Positions 53,329 through 62,235 of a stretch of 64,000 nucleotides of DNA are shown one piece after another. A program made the position numbers and the translations under genes. The DNA is from JANQIO01 sp043513815 (GTDB lineage: Bacteria > Pseudomonadota > Gammaproteobacteria > Pseudomonadales > Halieaceae): assembly GCA_043513815.1 (NCBI GenBank), contig CP121313.1, forward strand, positions 124,001 to 188,000, written 5' to 3'. Below the pieces are notes generated by a model. It saw only the letters and a list, made by a program, of their open reading frames with translations, had not been told where the DNA came from and did not search any database. Within the stretch, counting starts at the first letter, position 1; the number at the start of each line of letters is the position of its first letter.

Positions 53329-54051
53329 ATGCCCAGATCCAGCGGCCGCGCACCCAACCAGCTGCGCGACATCAGTTTTACCCGCCACTTTACCCGTCAC
53401 GCCGAAGGCTCGGTGCTGGTCGCCTTTGGCGATACCCGGGTGATCTGCACTGCCAGTGTGTCCGCGGGGGTGCCGCGATTCCTGCGCGGCCAGGGGCAGG
53501 GCTGGCTGACCGCCGAGTACGGCATGCTGCCGCGCTCCACCGGCGAGCGCATGGGCCGGGAGGCCGCTCGCGGCAAGCAGGGTGGTCGCACGGTAGAAAT
53601 CCAGCGCCTGATTGGCCGCTCCCTGCGCGCGGCGGTAGACCTTGAGCAACTCGGGGAATACACCATCAACATTGACTGTGACGTGATACAGGCGGATGGC
53701 GGCACCCGCACCGCTGCCATCTCGGGAAGCTGTGTGGCGCTGGTGGATGCACTGCGTTTCCTGCAGCGAGAGCGCCGCATTGACGGTGAGCCACTGCGGC
53801 AGATGATTGCCTCGGTGTCCGTGGGCGTGGTCGACGGAGAGCCGGTGCTGGACCTCGACTACATCGAGGATTCCGGTGCCGATACCGACATGAACGTCAT
53901 CATGGCCGACAACGGTGAGTTTATAGAGGTACAGGGTACCGCAGAGGGCGCGCCCTTCCGACGGGCCGACCTCGATAGCATGCTCGATCTCGCGGCCAGT
54001 GGCATCAACGAGATCCTTGCCAGACAGCAACAGGCGCTGGCAGAAGACTAG
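53329..54051 (+). CDS. rph: Ribonuclease PH
   Basis: RNase PH is a phosphorolytic 3'-5' exoribonuclease that trims tRNA 3' ends. The 240-residue protein has GDTRVICTASV, EYGMLPRST, KQGGRTVEIQRLIGRSLRAAVDL and CDVIQADGGTRTAAISG, so the active site is complete. It lies in the rph-crc-like-pyrE arrangement known from Pseudomonas. Confidence 0.97.
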   Translation: MPRSSGRAPNQLRDISFTRHFTRHAEGSVLVAFGDTRVICTASVSAGVPRFLRGQGQGWLTAEYGMLPRSTGERMGREAARGKQGGRTVEIQRLIGRSLRAAVDLEQLGEYTINIDCDVIQADGGTRTAAISGSCVALVDALRFLQRERRIDGEPLRQMIASVSVGVVDGEPVLDLDYIEDSGADTDMNVIMADNGEFIEVQGTAEGAPFRRADLDSMLDLAASGINEILARQQQALAED

Positions 54052-54114
54052 CCACCCTGTCTTACCGAGTTGGTGATCGGGCTGCTTGCGCAGTTCCTGC
54101 GGGGGAGAGTCCCG

Positions 54115-54885
54115 CTAGGTAGCAGGCTCCAGGTCGTAGTCCATGATGATCGGCGCGTGGCTGGAGAAAGTCTTGGCCTTGTAGATTGCGCCGTATTCGA
54201 TGGCGTACTTCAAGCCTGCGGACACCAGCTGGAAATCTGTACGCATGCCGTTGCTGTCGCGGTCGCCTTCGGGCCACCAGCTGAACTCATCGGCGTCTGA
54301 ATTGATCTCCCGGAAGGCGTCGACATAGCCCAGGTTCAGCACTTCGTCCATCCACTGGCGCTCCTCGGCCAGGAAGCCGCTGCGGGTGCTGTAGCGCTCG
54401 GTGTCCTGCACATCCTGGGCGCTATGGGCAAGGTTCCAGCCGCCGCAAATGACAAACTCGCGCCGCTTGTTGCGGATCTTGCTGAGATGGGACTGCAGTA
54501 GGGTCAGAAACTCCGCCTTGCGGGCCTGCTGATCGCTGCCGGCGTCTCCGCCGGGGGGCACCAGCAGACAGCCGACGCTGACGTTGGCGTAATCAGCCTG
54601 GATGTAGCGGCCCTCCATGTCGAAGTCGCTGAAACCAAGGCCAGTCATGATGGCCTTGGGCAGACTCTTGCAGTACAGGGCTACGCCATTGGCCTTGCCG
54701 TCGACGGCGTCAAAGAAGTAGGCGTTGTAATCGCTGGGAAAGAAACGGTCTTCCTGCAGGTCATATTCGCTGCAGCCGAGATCCTGGATACAGATGAAGT
54801 CTGCGTCCTGCTCAAGGACCCAGTCATAGAATCCATTATCAGCCGCATTTTTCACGCCGTCGGCGGAAAAACTGATAACCCTCAT
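54115..54885 (-). CDS. crc: Crc-like ExoIII-family protein, probably not an active nuclease
   Basis: The 256-residue protein has the exonuclease III fold but not its active site. The usual N7, E34 and D151 positions read FSADG, IQDLG and GGWN, and the C-terminal S-D-H-A-P is S-S-H-A-P; one Asp (RTDF) is retained. The segment GYVDAFREINSDADEFSWWPEGD closely follows Pseudomonas Crc, which acts with Hfq in catabolite repression and also lies between rph and pyrE. It is oriented opposite to both neighbours. Automatic annotation would call it exodeoxyribonuclease III; Crc-type RNA regulation is the better inference from residues and synteny. An hfq partner is not in the window. Confidence 0.75.
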   Translation of the reverse strand: MRVISFSADGVKNAADNGFYDWVLEQDADFICIQDLGCSEYDLQEDRFFPSDYNAYFFDAVDGKANGVALYCKSLPKAIMTGLGFSDFDMEGRYIQADYANVSVGCLLVPPGGDAGSDQQARKAEFLTLLQSHLSKIRNKRREFVICGGWNLAHSAQDVQDTERYSTRSGFLAEERQWMDEVLNLGYVDAFREINSDADEFSWWPEGDRDSNGMRTDFQLVSAGLKYAIEYGAIYKAKTFSSHAPIIMDYDLEPAT

Positions 54886-55115
54886 TCGTTCGCTCCTCAG
54901 GCGGACAGATGCTGGCCGCTGCTTCTGTCCCTATGGACCATGCGCAAGTAAACTGCGCGCGTTACATGCGGTTTGCGTGCGATAAATAGTGTGATGCCCA
55001 GATTTCTGTGCCCTGCCGGGACGCGCTATTATGATTGTTCATTCCGACGGCGGGTGAGCATTTATACCCCATTATCGGAGCGCAATAAACCTTCAAACAC
55101 AGGGATTCTCGACGG

Positions 55116-55763
55116 ATGCAAGACTACCAGGCTGACTTCATCGAACTGGCGCGCGAGCGTGAAGCGCTGAGGTTTGGTGAGTTCACTTTAAAGTCCGGCC
55201 GCAAAAGCCCCTATTTCTTCAATGCCGGCGCCTTCGACTCCGGTGCTGCACTGGCGCAACTGGGCCGCTGCTACGCCAATGCCATAGTGGCCTCCGGTGT
55301 AGGATTCGATATGTTGTTCGGTCCCGCCTACAAGGGCATTCCCCTGGCGGCCAGCGTGGCGATTGCGCTGGCTGATGAACACGGTCGAGATGTGCCCTGG
55401 GCTTACAACCGCAAAGAGGCCAAGGATCACGGCGAAGGCGGGATACTGGTGGGCGCGCCGCTGGCGGGCAGGGTGCTGGTGGTGGATGATGTAATTACGG
55501 CGGGCACCGCGGTGCGCGAGGCGCTGGCCCTGATCCAGGCCGAGGGCGGGAGCTGCGCGGGGGTGGCGATTGGCCTGGACCGCATGGAGCGTGGCCAGGG
55601 CGAACTTTCCGCGATTCAGGAGATCGAATCCGAGTATAGGCTGGAAGTGGTCAGTATTGTGACACTCGTCAACCTGATCGAATACCTGGAGTCCGGCGCA
55701 GGCGGCGACTTGCCTGCATTGGACGCTATGCTGGAATATAGATCACAGTACGGTGTGGCTTGA
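55116..55763 (+). CDS. pyrE: Orotate phosphoribosyltransferase
   Basis: PyrE makes orotidine monophosphate in pyrimidine synthesis. The 215-residue protein has KSGRKSPYFFNAGAFDSG, the PRPP loop VLVVDDVITAGTA (about 121-133), and GPAYKGIPLA. The start is ATG at 55116. It is followed 59 bp later by a DUF4124 gene and preceded by the divergent Crc-like gene. Confidence 0.97.
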   Translation: MQDYQADFIELAREREALRFGEFTLKSGRKSPYFFNAGAFDSGAALAQLGRCYANAIVASGVGFDMLFGPAYKGIPLAASVAIALADEHGRDVPWAYNRKEAKDHGEGGILVGAPLAGRVLVVDDVITAGTAVREALALIQAEGGSCAGVAIGLDRMERGQGELSAIQEIESEYRLEVVSIVTLVNLIEYLESGAGGDLPALDAMLEYRSQYGVA

Positions 55764-55822
55764 CTTGTGCGGCCTCCGGCCAACGCCTATATTGGGTCAA
55801 TAATATATTATTATAAGTTCAT

Positions 55823-56491
55823 ATGGTGATACGTGCAGCGACAAGCGTTATAGCGCTGATGGCGGGGTTTGCCCTTGCTTTCAGCGTTTCCGCCGCCCGT
55901 GGCGCCGACTTTCTGTACCGCTACGTCAATAATGATGGCGTGACCGTCATCAACTACAGCATCCCCCCCGAGTTTGTGCACAAGGGCTACGAAATTCTCA
56001 ATTCTGACGGCAGCGTGCACCAGGTCGTGCCCCGCTCGCTCACCGAGGAAGAGCTGGCCGACCAGTCGGGTGAGGCCTACCAGGCCCGGGTCGCCGCCGA
56101 GGAAGCAGAGCGGCTGCAAAAGTGGGATGAATCGCTGCTGCTGCGCTACTCCAGCATCGAAGATATTGAAGCGGCCCGGGACCGGGCATTGAGTGAGCTG
56201 CGTATTCGAATCAGCATCCTGCGCTCCAACGTGCGCAGCCTGAAGTCCCAGGTGGAAAGCAACCAGGAGCGTGCGGCTGACGCTGAGCGCCGTGGGGCTA
56301 CCGTGCCGGTAGAGCTGGTTGCCGCGATCGACGGGCTGCGTAGTGAGATCACTGAGACCGAACGCGCCATCACTGAGCGGACGCGCGAGATGGAAGTGGT
56401 GCGCCAGGGATACCAGCGCGATATCGACCGTTTCGCCCTGCTGCTGGACAAGGTTGAACTCCGGCGGCAGTACTCTCGCCCCAGAAACTAG
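55823..56491 (+). CDS. DUF4124 domain protein, predicted exported coiled-coil
   Basis: The 222-residue protein has a signal peptide (about 1-27, ending AARGA), then the DUF4124-type segment FLYRYVNNDGVTVINYSIPPEF, and a long helical part (about 85-210) rich in Glu, Arg and Ala with heptad spacing. It is likely periplasmic. No Shine-Dalgarno sequence is evident before ATG 55823. Immediately upstream at 55799-55812 is the 14-bp palindrome AATAATATATTATT, probably part of the promoter. Function is unknown. Confidence 0.65.
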   Translation: MVIRAATSVIALMAGFALAFSVSAARGADFLYRYVNNDGVTVINYSIPPEFVHKGYEILNSDGSVHQVVPRSLTEEELADQSGEAYQARVAAEEAERLQKWDESLLLRYSSIEDIEAARDRALSELRIRISILRSNVRSLKSQVESNQERAADAERRGATVPVELVAAIDGLRSEITETERAITERTREMEVVRQGYQRDIDRFALLLDKVELRRQYSRPRN

Positions 56492-56732
56492 CGTAAAGCT
56501 GTGACATTCCGGGAAGCCTTCCTCATGGAGGCGCACCTGGAGGTTTGGCCGGATGGGGATAGAGCTTTCACATTTTCTATTAAAGCCACGCCCGCTGCGC
56601 CGGCGGCTTCTCCTGAGCCTGGCACCTGGGAACCGGTCAGGGCGTTTATGGGTAGGCCGCGGTTCGACCTACGCAGTTTGGACTTAGGGCCAAAGGCCCC
56701 GGCGAAGTGTCACTGCGCGGCTGTGGGTGGCG
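56492..56732. other. Gene-free interval between the DUF4124 gene and slmA
   Basis: It holds no convincing gene. A GGGCC-AAA-GGCCC hairpin at 56687-56699 without a T-run lies between the convergent genes and might act as a weak bidirectional stop. Confidence 0.35.
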
Positions 56733-57356
56733 TCAGGCCTGGGTAACCTGGGCGGTAGCGGGCATCGCGGGACGGAAGAAGTCCGCCATCAGCAGCTGCC
56801 ATTGCTCTGGCCAGAATTCCGTCGGTGAGCGCTGGAAGCCGCTGCGCACGTACTGGGAAATGCGCCCTTCAGCCGCCGCCAGCATCAGGTTGGCGGCAGC
56901 ATTGATGGTCAGCACGGGGCGCACGCCCTCGCGCATCTCGGCCTCGCGCAGTACCTGTTTAAGTTGGGTTTCAAAACGATCAAACAGCTGCGCCACGCGC
57001 GCATGCAGGCGCTCGGTTTCTCCCGCCAGCGCGTCACCGGTGAGAATACGGGTGATCCCTGGATTTCGCTCGGTGAACGCCAGCAGCAGTGTCAGCATCT
57101 TTTCGCAGCGACTTGCTGCCGCGCTTTCTTCGGCGAGGATGATGTTGATGCGGCTGAACAGGGTTTCCTCGATAAATTCGATCAAACCCTCGAACATTTT
57201 GGATTTGCTGGGAAAGTGTCGATAGAGAGCCGCTTCGGAAACGCCCACCTGACGCGCCAGTTTGGCGGTGGTGATTCGCTCGCCAGGATTCGCCTCCAGC
57301 ATTTGCGCCAGTGCTTCGAGAATCTGTTGACGCCGTTGGGTTTTACGCGGAGACAT
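56733..57356 (-). CDS. slmA: Nucleoid occlusion factor SlmA
   Basis: SlmA is a TetR-family protein that binds chromosomal sites and blocks FtsZ assembly over the nucleoid. The 207-residue protein has MSPRKTQRRQQILEALAQML and the helix-turn-helix TTAKLARQVGVSEAALYRHFPSKSKM (about 29-54), nearly the Pseudomonas and E. coli pattern. It lies next to argB, as in Pseudomonas. Confidence 0.94.
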   Translation of the reverse strand: MSPRKTQRRQQILEALAQMLEANPGERITTAKLARQVGVSEAALYRHFPSKSKMFEGLIEFIEETLFSRINIILAEESAAASRCEKMLTLLLAFTERNPGITRILTGDALAGETERLHARVAQLFDRFETQLKQVLREAEMREGVRPVLTINAAANLMLAAAEGRISQYVRSGFQRSPTEFWPEQWQLLMADFFRPAMPATAQVTQA

Positions 57357-57468
57357 GTGTCAGGGTCAGGCCAGGCGGGATTGGGTACACTGGATAATGC
57401 TAGACCCAACCCGGTGGTGCTGCAAGAAATTAGCAGGCACTATCACCTGTTTTTACCCAGAGTGAGAA

Positions 57469-58275
57469 TCAGGCACGGTTTGAGATCTTGGTGCCGACGC
57501 CCTCGTCGGTAAATACCTCCAGCAGCACCGCGTGTGGCACGCGGCCGTCGACGATGTGGGAGCTGTTGACGCCGTTGCGGACCGCATCCAGGGCGCAGCG
57601 TACTTTGGGTAGCATGCCGCCCTGTACCGTGCCGTCCTCGATCAGGGCTTCCAGCTCAGCCGGGGTCAAGCCTGTGAGCAACATCCCTTCTTTGTCCAAC
57701 AGGCCGTCGACATTGGTCAGCAGCATCAGCTTCTCCGCCTGTAGCACTTCGGCGAGCTTGCCGGCGACGATGTCGGCGTTGATGTTGTAGGAGCTGCCAT
57801 CGGCACCGACACCGATGGGGGCGATCACCGGGATGAAATTGCTGTCCTGGATCATCTTGAGCACCTCAGTGTCGATCTGCTCTACCTCGCCGACGTGGCC
57901 AATATCGATAATCTCGGTAGCCTTTATGTCTGGTGACTGGCGCGACACCTCCAGCTTGCGCGCCCTGATCAACTGCCCATCTTTTCCCGTCACACCGATG
58001 GCTTTGCCGCCGTTGCGATTGATGGAGGAGACGATCTCCTTGTTAACGGATGCCCCTAGCACCATTTCCACCACATCCATGGTGGCGCTGTCGGTGACCC
58101 GCATACCGTCTACGAACTCGGAGGCTATCCCCAGCTTTTCCAGCAGCGAGCCGATCTGCGGGCCGCCACCGTGCACCACGACGGGGTTCATCCCGACCAG
58201 TTTCATCAGTACGACGTCGCGGGCGAAGCTGTCGTGTAGCTCCTGGTCCACCATGGCGTTGCCGCCGAACTTCAC
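57469..58275 (-). CDS. argB: Acetylglutamate kinase, N-terminus missing
   Basis: ArgB phosphorylates N-acetylglutamate in arginine synthesis. The 268-residue frame begins directly at VKFGGNAM (GTG at 58275). Proteins of this type usually have about 30 residues before that point: an N-terminal helix for hexamer assembly and arginine feedback, and the first beta strand before K(Y/F)GGNAM. The rest is normal (VVHGGGPQIG, VTGKDGQ, NINAD). The upstream stretch is only 9 bp after the algC stop, lacks a ribosome-binding site, and the ATG at 58285 is out of frame. A small deletion at the algC-argB junction is likely. The product as written lacks part of its fold. Confidence 0.85.
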   Translation of the reverse strand: MKFGGNAMVDQELHDSFARDVVLMKLVGMNPVVVHGGGPQIGSLLEKLGIASEFVDGMRVTDSATMDVVEMVLGASVNKEIVSSINRNGGKAIGVTGKDGQLIRARKLEVSRQSPDIKATEIIDIGHVGEVEQIDTEVLKMIQDSNFIPVIAPIGVGADGSSYNINADIVAGKLAEVLQAEKLMLLTNVDGLLDKEGMLLTGLTPAELEALIEDGTVQGGMLPKVRCALDAVRNGVNSSHIVDGRVPHAVLLEVFTDEGVGTKISNRA

Positions 58276-58284
58276 GCTTGAACA

Positions 58285-60810
58285 TCAAAAGCCTGGATCC
58301 AGGTAGGGCGCCACCTTCTTGAGTTGATCGCGGAATTGCTGCTTGATGCGCTCCAGTGAGTCGACATCGTTGGCCTCGAAACGGGCGATCAGTGCCGGGG
58401 TGGTGTTGGAGGCGCGCAGCAGGCCCCAGCCGTCGTTGAAGTCGACCCGAACACCATCAATGGTCGTGACCTTGCCGGGACTGAAATCACCGTCTTCTGC
58501 CAGCTTGCGCGCCACCTCGAACTTATCCGCCTCGCTGCTGGGGATACGGATTTCCGGTGTATTGGCCGTCTCGGGGTACTCCGACAACAGGCTGGTGAGG
58601 TCCAGCCCAGTGCCGCTCATCAGCTCTGCCAGCCGTGCTGTCGTGTAGATAGCATCGTCGAACCCATACCAGCGCTCGCCAAAATAGATGTGCCCTGAAA
58701 ATTCGCCGCCCAGCAGTGCGCCGCTTTCAGCGACCTTCTCGCGCATGAAGGCGTGCCCGGTTTTCCAGAGCACCGGGCGGCCACCGTGCTTGGATACCAG
58801 CTGCGTCAGGTGGCGCGAGCATTTCACATCAAATACCACGTCGGCTCCGGGGTTTCTCGACACAACGTCCTGTGCAAACAGCATCAGCAGCCTGTCGTTG
58901 CGGACAATTACCCCCTCCGCCGTTACCACGCACAGCCGGTCACCGTCACCGTCATAGGCCACACCAAAGTCCGAGCCGGTGTGAGTGACGGCGGCCTGCA
59001 ACTCCGACAGGTTTTCGTCCACAGACGGGTCAGGATGATGGTTTGGAAAGCTGCCGTCGATGTCGCAGTGCAGCCGGACGACTTCGCAACCGAGAGCCTC
59101 GAGTACATCCGGGGCGAGCTCGCCGGCGGCACCGTTGCCGGCGTCCACCACGATCTTCAAGGGGTTCGAGATGGCGATGTCTGCGACGATGGCGTCGATA
59201 TAGTCGCCCTTGATGTCCTGTTTGGCGAGCCGGCCGGAGCCGCTGGCAAACTTGCCCGCCAGCATGCGCTCCCTGAGGAGTTGCAGGTCGTTGCCCGCCA
59301 GCGGTTTGCCCCCAAGAGTGATTTTGAAGCCATTGTAATCAGCCGGGTTGTGACTGGCGGTGACCATCACACCGGAGCGGACATCCAGAGTGTGAGTGGC
59401 ATAGTAGAGCACGGGTGTCGGTACCAGACCGATATCCACGACGTCACGGCCGGTGCCCAGCAGGGCCTTGACCAGGGTGTTCTTGATCGCCGGGCTGGAG
59501 CTGCGGCCGTCGCTGGCAACGATAATTGCCTGCTGGTCCTGCTCGGCGGCCAGCGTGCCCAGCGCTTTGCCGACGCTCGCCACCACCGAGTCTGTCAGCT
59601 CCTGTTCGACAATGCCGCGAATATCATAGGCGCGGAAAATGTGCTCGGGCAAGGTCGGAGCGGGACTGGCCGGCGTTGGCGGGCTGGTGGCAGCAGGCGG
59701 TTCAGGGCGGTCGTCGGCTTCGAGCTCGGTCGCCGCGCCCGCCGCCGGCCTGGGCTGGCGGGCAGCACTGCGAGGCCCCAGTTGATTGGCCCGTTGCAGG
59801 GTGACGCGCCGCAGCTGCCGGGCCAGCGGCAGCAGCGCGGGCAGACCGACCTGATAGGAAGCCTTGCGTTCCGCCCCGGCGATGATTTTGTCCACCTCGG
59901 CGGCCAGCGAGCGTTGCAGCTTCACCAGCAGCAGCAGCATGGCGACCAATACCGTCAGTATCAGCACGCCCATCACCACCAGCAGACCAATGCCGTCGAT
60001 GTGGTAGAGGCTTAGCATCTGGGCCGACGGTGTGAAGCGGATAGACCAGGTGCCGTTGTTTAATGAGGCCTCGGCGGCAAAATCCGCGGCGGCACCGTTA
60101 CCGGTGACCGCAATCTCGGTGGTGTTGGTGAAATTACCGGTGGTATAGGTTTGTGTGAGGCTGCTGCGGCCCAGCTCTGCGCCAATGGCGGCAAGGCTGT
60201 TGTCGAATACGCTGTTGTCCAGGGTGGCGAGGATGACGGCGTTGCGATCGGCCAGGCGCGGATGTTGCACGCTGCGCGCCAGCGAAGTAAGCCAACGGCC
60301 TTCGAACTGGTAGGATTCCGGCGTTACGGACTCACCCTCGGAGGTGCGACGCACCAGATCGAGCTCGATATGGTTGCGCAGCCCCACGTCACCCGCCTCA
60401 AGTGCCGCCGTGCCGAGCTCTCCCAGCGCGATCAGGCGCAGACTGGCGACATCGGGAAAATAGTCGAGCATGGCTTTTTCGACCAGCGCCAGGTCTTCTG
60501 CCCGGCCTGATGCGATGGCCGACAGCGCCAGCGGTGCATTGGCGGCGGCGTCCAGCCGAGACTGGAATTTGATCAGCTGCTGTTCAATCTGTGCGGCCTG
60601 CTGCACGGCGAGGCTGCGAGCACCGCGGATGACCTGCTGTTCCTGCAGGGCGGCATCGCGCAGGGCCAGCAGGTATCCAAAACCGGCCAGCAGCGGCAAC
60701 AGTATGCCCAGCAGGGCATACAGCCAGATGCGCTGTAGATAGTTGCTGCCCGCCAGCACGCCTTGTGCGACTTCGGCACTGAGCTCTTCGTCCTTGTTCT
60801 TTTTCGCCAT
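58285..60810 (-). CDS. algC: Phosphomannomutase/phosphoglucomutase with membrane-anchored N-terminal extension
   Basis: AlgC interconverts hexose-1- and 6-phosphates for LPS and exopolysaccharide precursors. The 841-residue protein has an N-terminal part with two membrane helices (about 27-50 and 240-265) bounding a roughly 190-residue extracytoplasmic domain. A disordered linker rich in Pro, Ala and Thr (about 330-390) follows, then the mutase beginning IFRAYDIRG. Its active site is intact: VTASHNP (phosphoserine), DGDGDRL (metal), GEFSGH (sugar) and RASNTTP (phosphate). The long, extended form is also known in Pseudomonas. The outer domain may be a sensor, but that is inference. Confidence 0.92.
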   Translation of the reverse strand: MAKKNKDEELSAEVAQGVLAGSNYLQRIWLYALLGILLPLLAGFGYLLALRDAALQEQQVIRGARSLAVQQAAQIEQQLIKFQSRLDAAANAPLALSAIASGRAEDLALVEKAMLDYFPDVASLRLIALGELGTAALEAGDVGLRNHIELDLVRRTSEGESVTPESYQFEGRWLTSLARSVQHPRLADRNAVILATLDNSVFDNSLAAIGAELGRSSLTQTYTTGNFTNTTEIAVTGNGAAADFAAEASLNNGTWSIRFTPSAQMLSLYHIDGIGLLVVMGVLILTVLVAMLLLLVKLQRSLAAEVDKIIAGAERKASYQVGLPALLPLARQLRRVTLQRANQLGPRSAARQPRPAAGAATELEADDRPEPPAATSPPTPASPAPTLPEHIFRAYDIRGIVEQELTDSVVASVGKALGTLAAEQDQQAIIVASDGRSSSPAIKNTLVKALLGTGRDVVDIGLVPTPVLYYATHTLDVRSGVMVTASHNPADYNGFKITLGGKPLAGNDLQLLRERMLAGKFASGSGRLAKQDIKGDYIDAIVADIAISNPLKIVVDAGNGAAGELAPDVLEALGCEVVRLHCDIDGSFPNHHPDPSVDENLSELQAAVTHTGSDFGVAYDGDGDRLCVVTAEGVIVRNDRLLMLFAQDVVSRNPGADVVFDVKCSRHLTQLVSKHGGRPVLWKTGHAFMREKVAESGALLGGEFSGHIYFGERWYGFDDAIYTTARLAELMSGTGLDLTSLLSEYPETANTPEIRIPSSEADKFEVARKLAEDGDFSPGKVTTIDGVRVDFNDGWGLLRASNTTPALIARFEANDVDSLERIKQQFRDQLKKVAPYLDPGF

Positions 60811-60932
60811 GGTCCTGCAATTTCCCCTGGTCCGCGTGCTACCGGCAGACAACGTTTATTCAGGCTACGCCCTTACCGCGGCATCACGGACACACTTCCG
60901 CTGCCGCTATCCTCTGGTGTCCTGCTACCCCG

Positions 60933-62147
60933 TCAAGCGACCTTACCGTCCCGCTGTTGTCGCTGGCCGGCGATGATCTCGATCAGGCGGCGCGCCAATT
61001 CGCCCTTGGTGGTCAGCGGCACCTCGAAACTGCCGTCCGGCCACAGTATGGTCGCGGCATTGCGGTCGCTGTTGAAGCCGGCATCTTCCCTGGCGACATC
61101 ATTGGCAACAATCATGTCCAGGCCTTTCTTGAGCATCTTGCTGCGGGCGTAGTCGAGCACATCCTGTGTTTCTGCGGCGAAACCCACGGTGAAGGGTCGC
61201 TGGCCGTGGGCGGCAACGGCGGCGATGATGTCCGGGTTGCGAACGAGCTCCAATTGCATGGTCTCCTGCCCCTTCTTTATTTTTTGCGGCTGCCGTTCAG
61301 CCGGACGATAGTCCGCCACGGCGGCACAGCCGACGAAGATATCGCACTGGCCCATCCCGGCCAATGCAGCATCGTACATCTCGCTGGCGCTACAAACTTC
61401 GATTCGGTTCACAGACTCCGGAGTTTCCAGTGCCACCGGACCGCTGATCAGTGTCGTTTGCGCGCCCGCTTCGGCGGCGGCGCGGGCAATGGCAAAGCCC
61501 ATTTTCCCCGAGCTGTGGTTGCTGATGTAGCGCACCGGGTCCAGAGCCTCCCGGGTGGGGCCTGCAGTGACCGTCAGGCGCAGGCCGTCTAGCTGGCCCG
61601 CCGCGAACAGGCTCTGGGCGGCAGTGACAATCCCGGCCGGCTCCAGCATGCGGCCAGGGCCTACGTCGCCGCAGGCCTGGGAGCCTTCGGCGGGACCGGC
61701 AATATGAATGCCGCGGGAAGCCAGTGTTTCGAGGTTGGCAGTGGTGGCCGGGTCTTTCCACATACCCTGGTTCATGGCCGGCGCTACCATCAGCGGAGCC
61801 GGCGTCGCGAGACACAGTGTGGTCAGCAGGTCGTCCGCGCGGCCCAGGGCCAGCCGGCTCAGGCAGTCCGCCGTGGCGGGAGCCACCAGTACCAGGTCGG
61901 CCCAGCGCGCCAGCTCGATGTGTCCCATACCCGCTTCAGCATCGGCGTCCAGCAATTCCAGGTGGACCGGATGTCCCGACAGGGCTTGCAGGGTGAGCGG
62001 AGTGATGAACTCGGTTGCGCCGCGGGTCATGACCACGCGCACGGTGGCCCCTGCCTCCTGCAGATCGCGAATCAGTTGGGCGGATTTGTAGGCGGCGATG
62101 CCACCGGTAACGCCCAACAGCACGTTGCGGTTATAAAGACGGCCCAT
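60933..62147 (-). CDS. coaBC: Phosphopantothenoylcysteine decarboxylase/phosphopantothenate-cysteine ligase
   Basis: CoaBC makes 4'-phosphopantetheine in CoA synthesis. The 404-residue bifunctional protein has an FMN-binding CoaC half (LLGVTGGIAAYK, PAMNQGMW, ACGDVGPGRM with the catalytic cysteine) and a CoaB half (VTAGPTREALDPVRYISNHSSGKMG). ATG at 62147 was chosen over TTG at 62159. In Pseudomonas, dut lies between coaBC and algC; here only 122 bp with no gene is present. Confidence 0.95.
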   Translation of the reverse strand: MGRLYNRNVLLGVTGGIAAYKSAQLIRDLQEAGATVRVVMTRGATEFITPLTLQALSGHPVHLELLDADAEAGMGHIELARWADLVLVAPATADCLSRLALGRADDLLTTLCLATPAPLMVAPAMNQGMWKDPATTANLETLASRGIHIAGPAEGSQACGDVGPGRMLEPAGIVTAAQSLFAAGQLDGLRLTVTAGPTREALDPVRYISNHSSGKMGFAIARAAAEAGAQTTLISGPVALETPESVNRIEVCSASEMYDAALAGMGQCDIFVGCAAVADYRPAERQPQKIKKGQETMQLELVRNPDIIAAVAAHGQRPFTVGFAAETQDVLDYARSKMLKKGLDMIVANDVAREDAGFNSDRNAATILWPDGSFEVPLTTKGELARRLIEIIAGQRQQRDGKVA

Positions 62148-62235
62148 GGCCTTGACCAAGCGTGATTTCTGGCCAATAAAGATAACATCCGGTCAATGGA
62201 TTTGACATACAGCCCAGGATCTCAAGGAGGAGACC

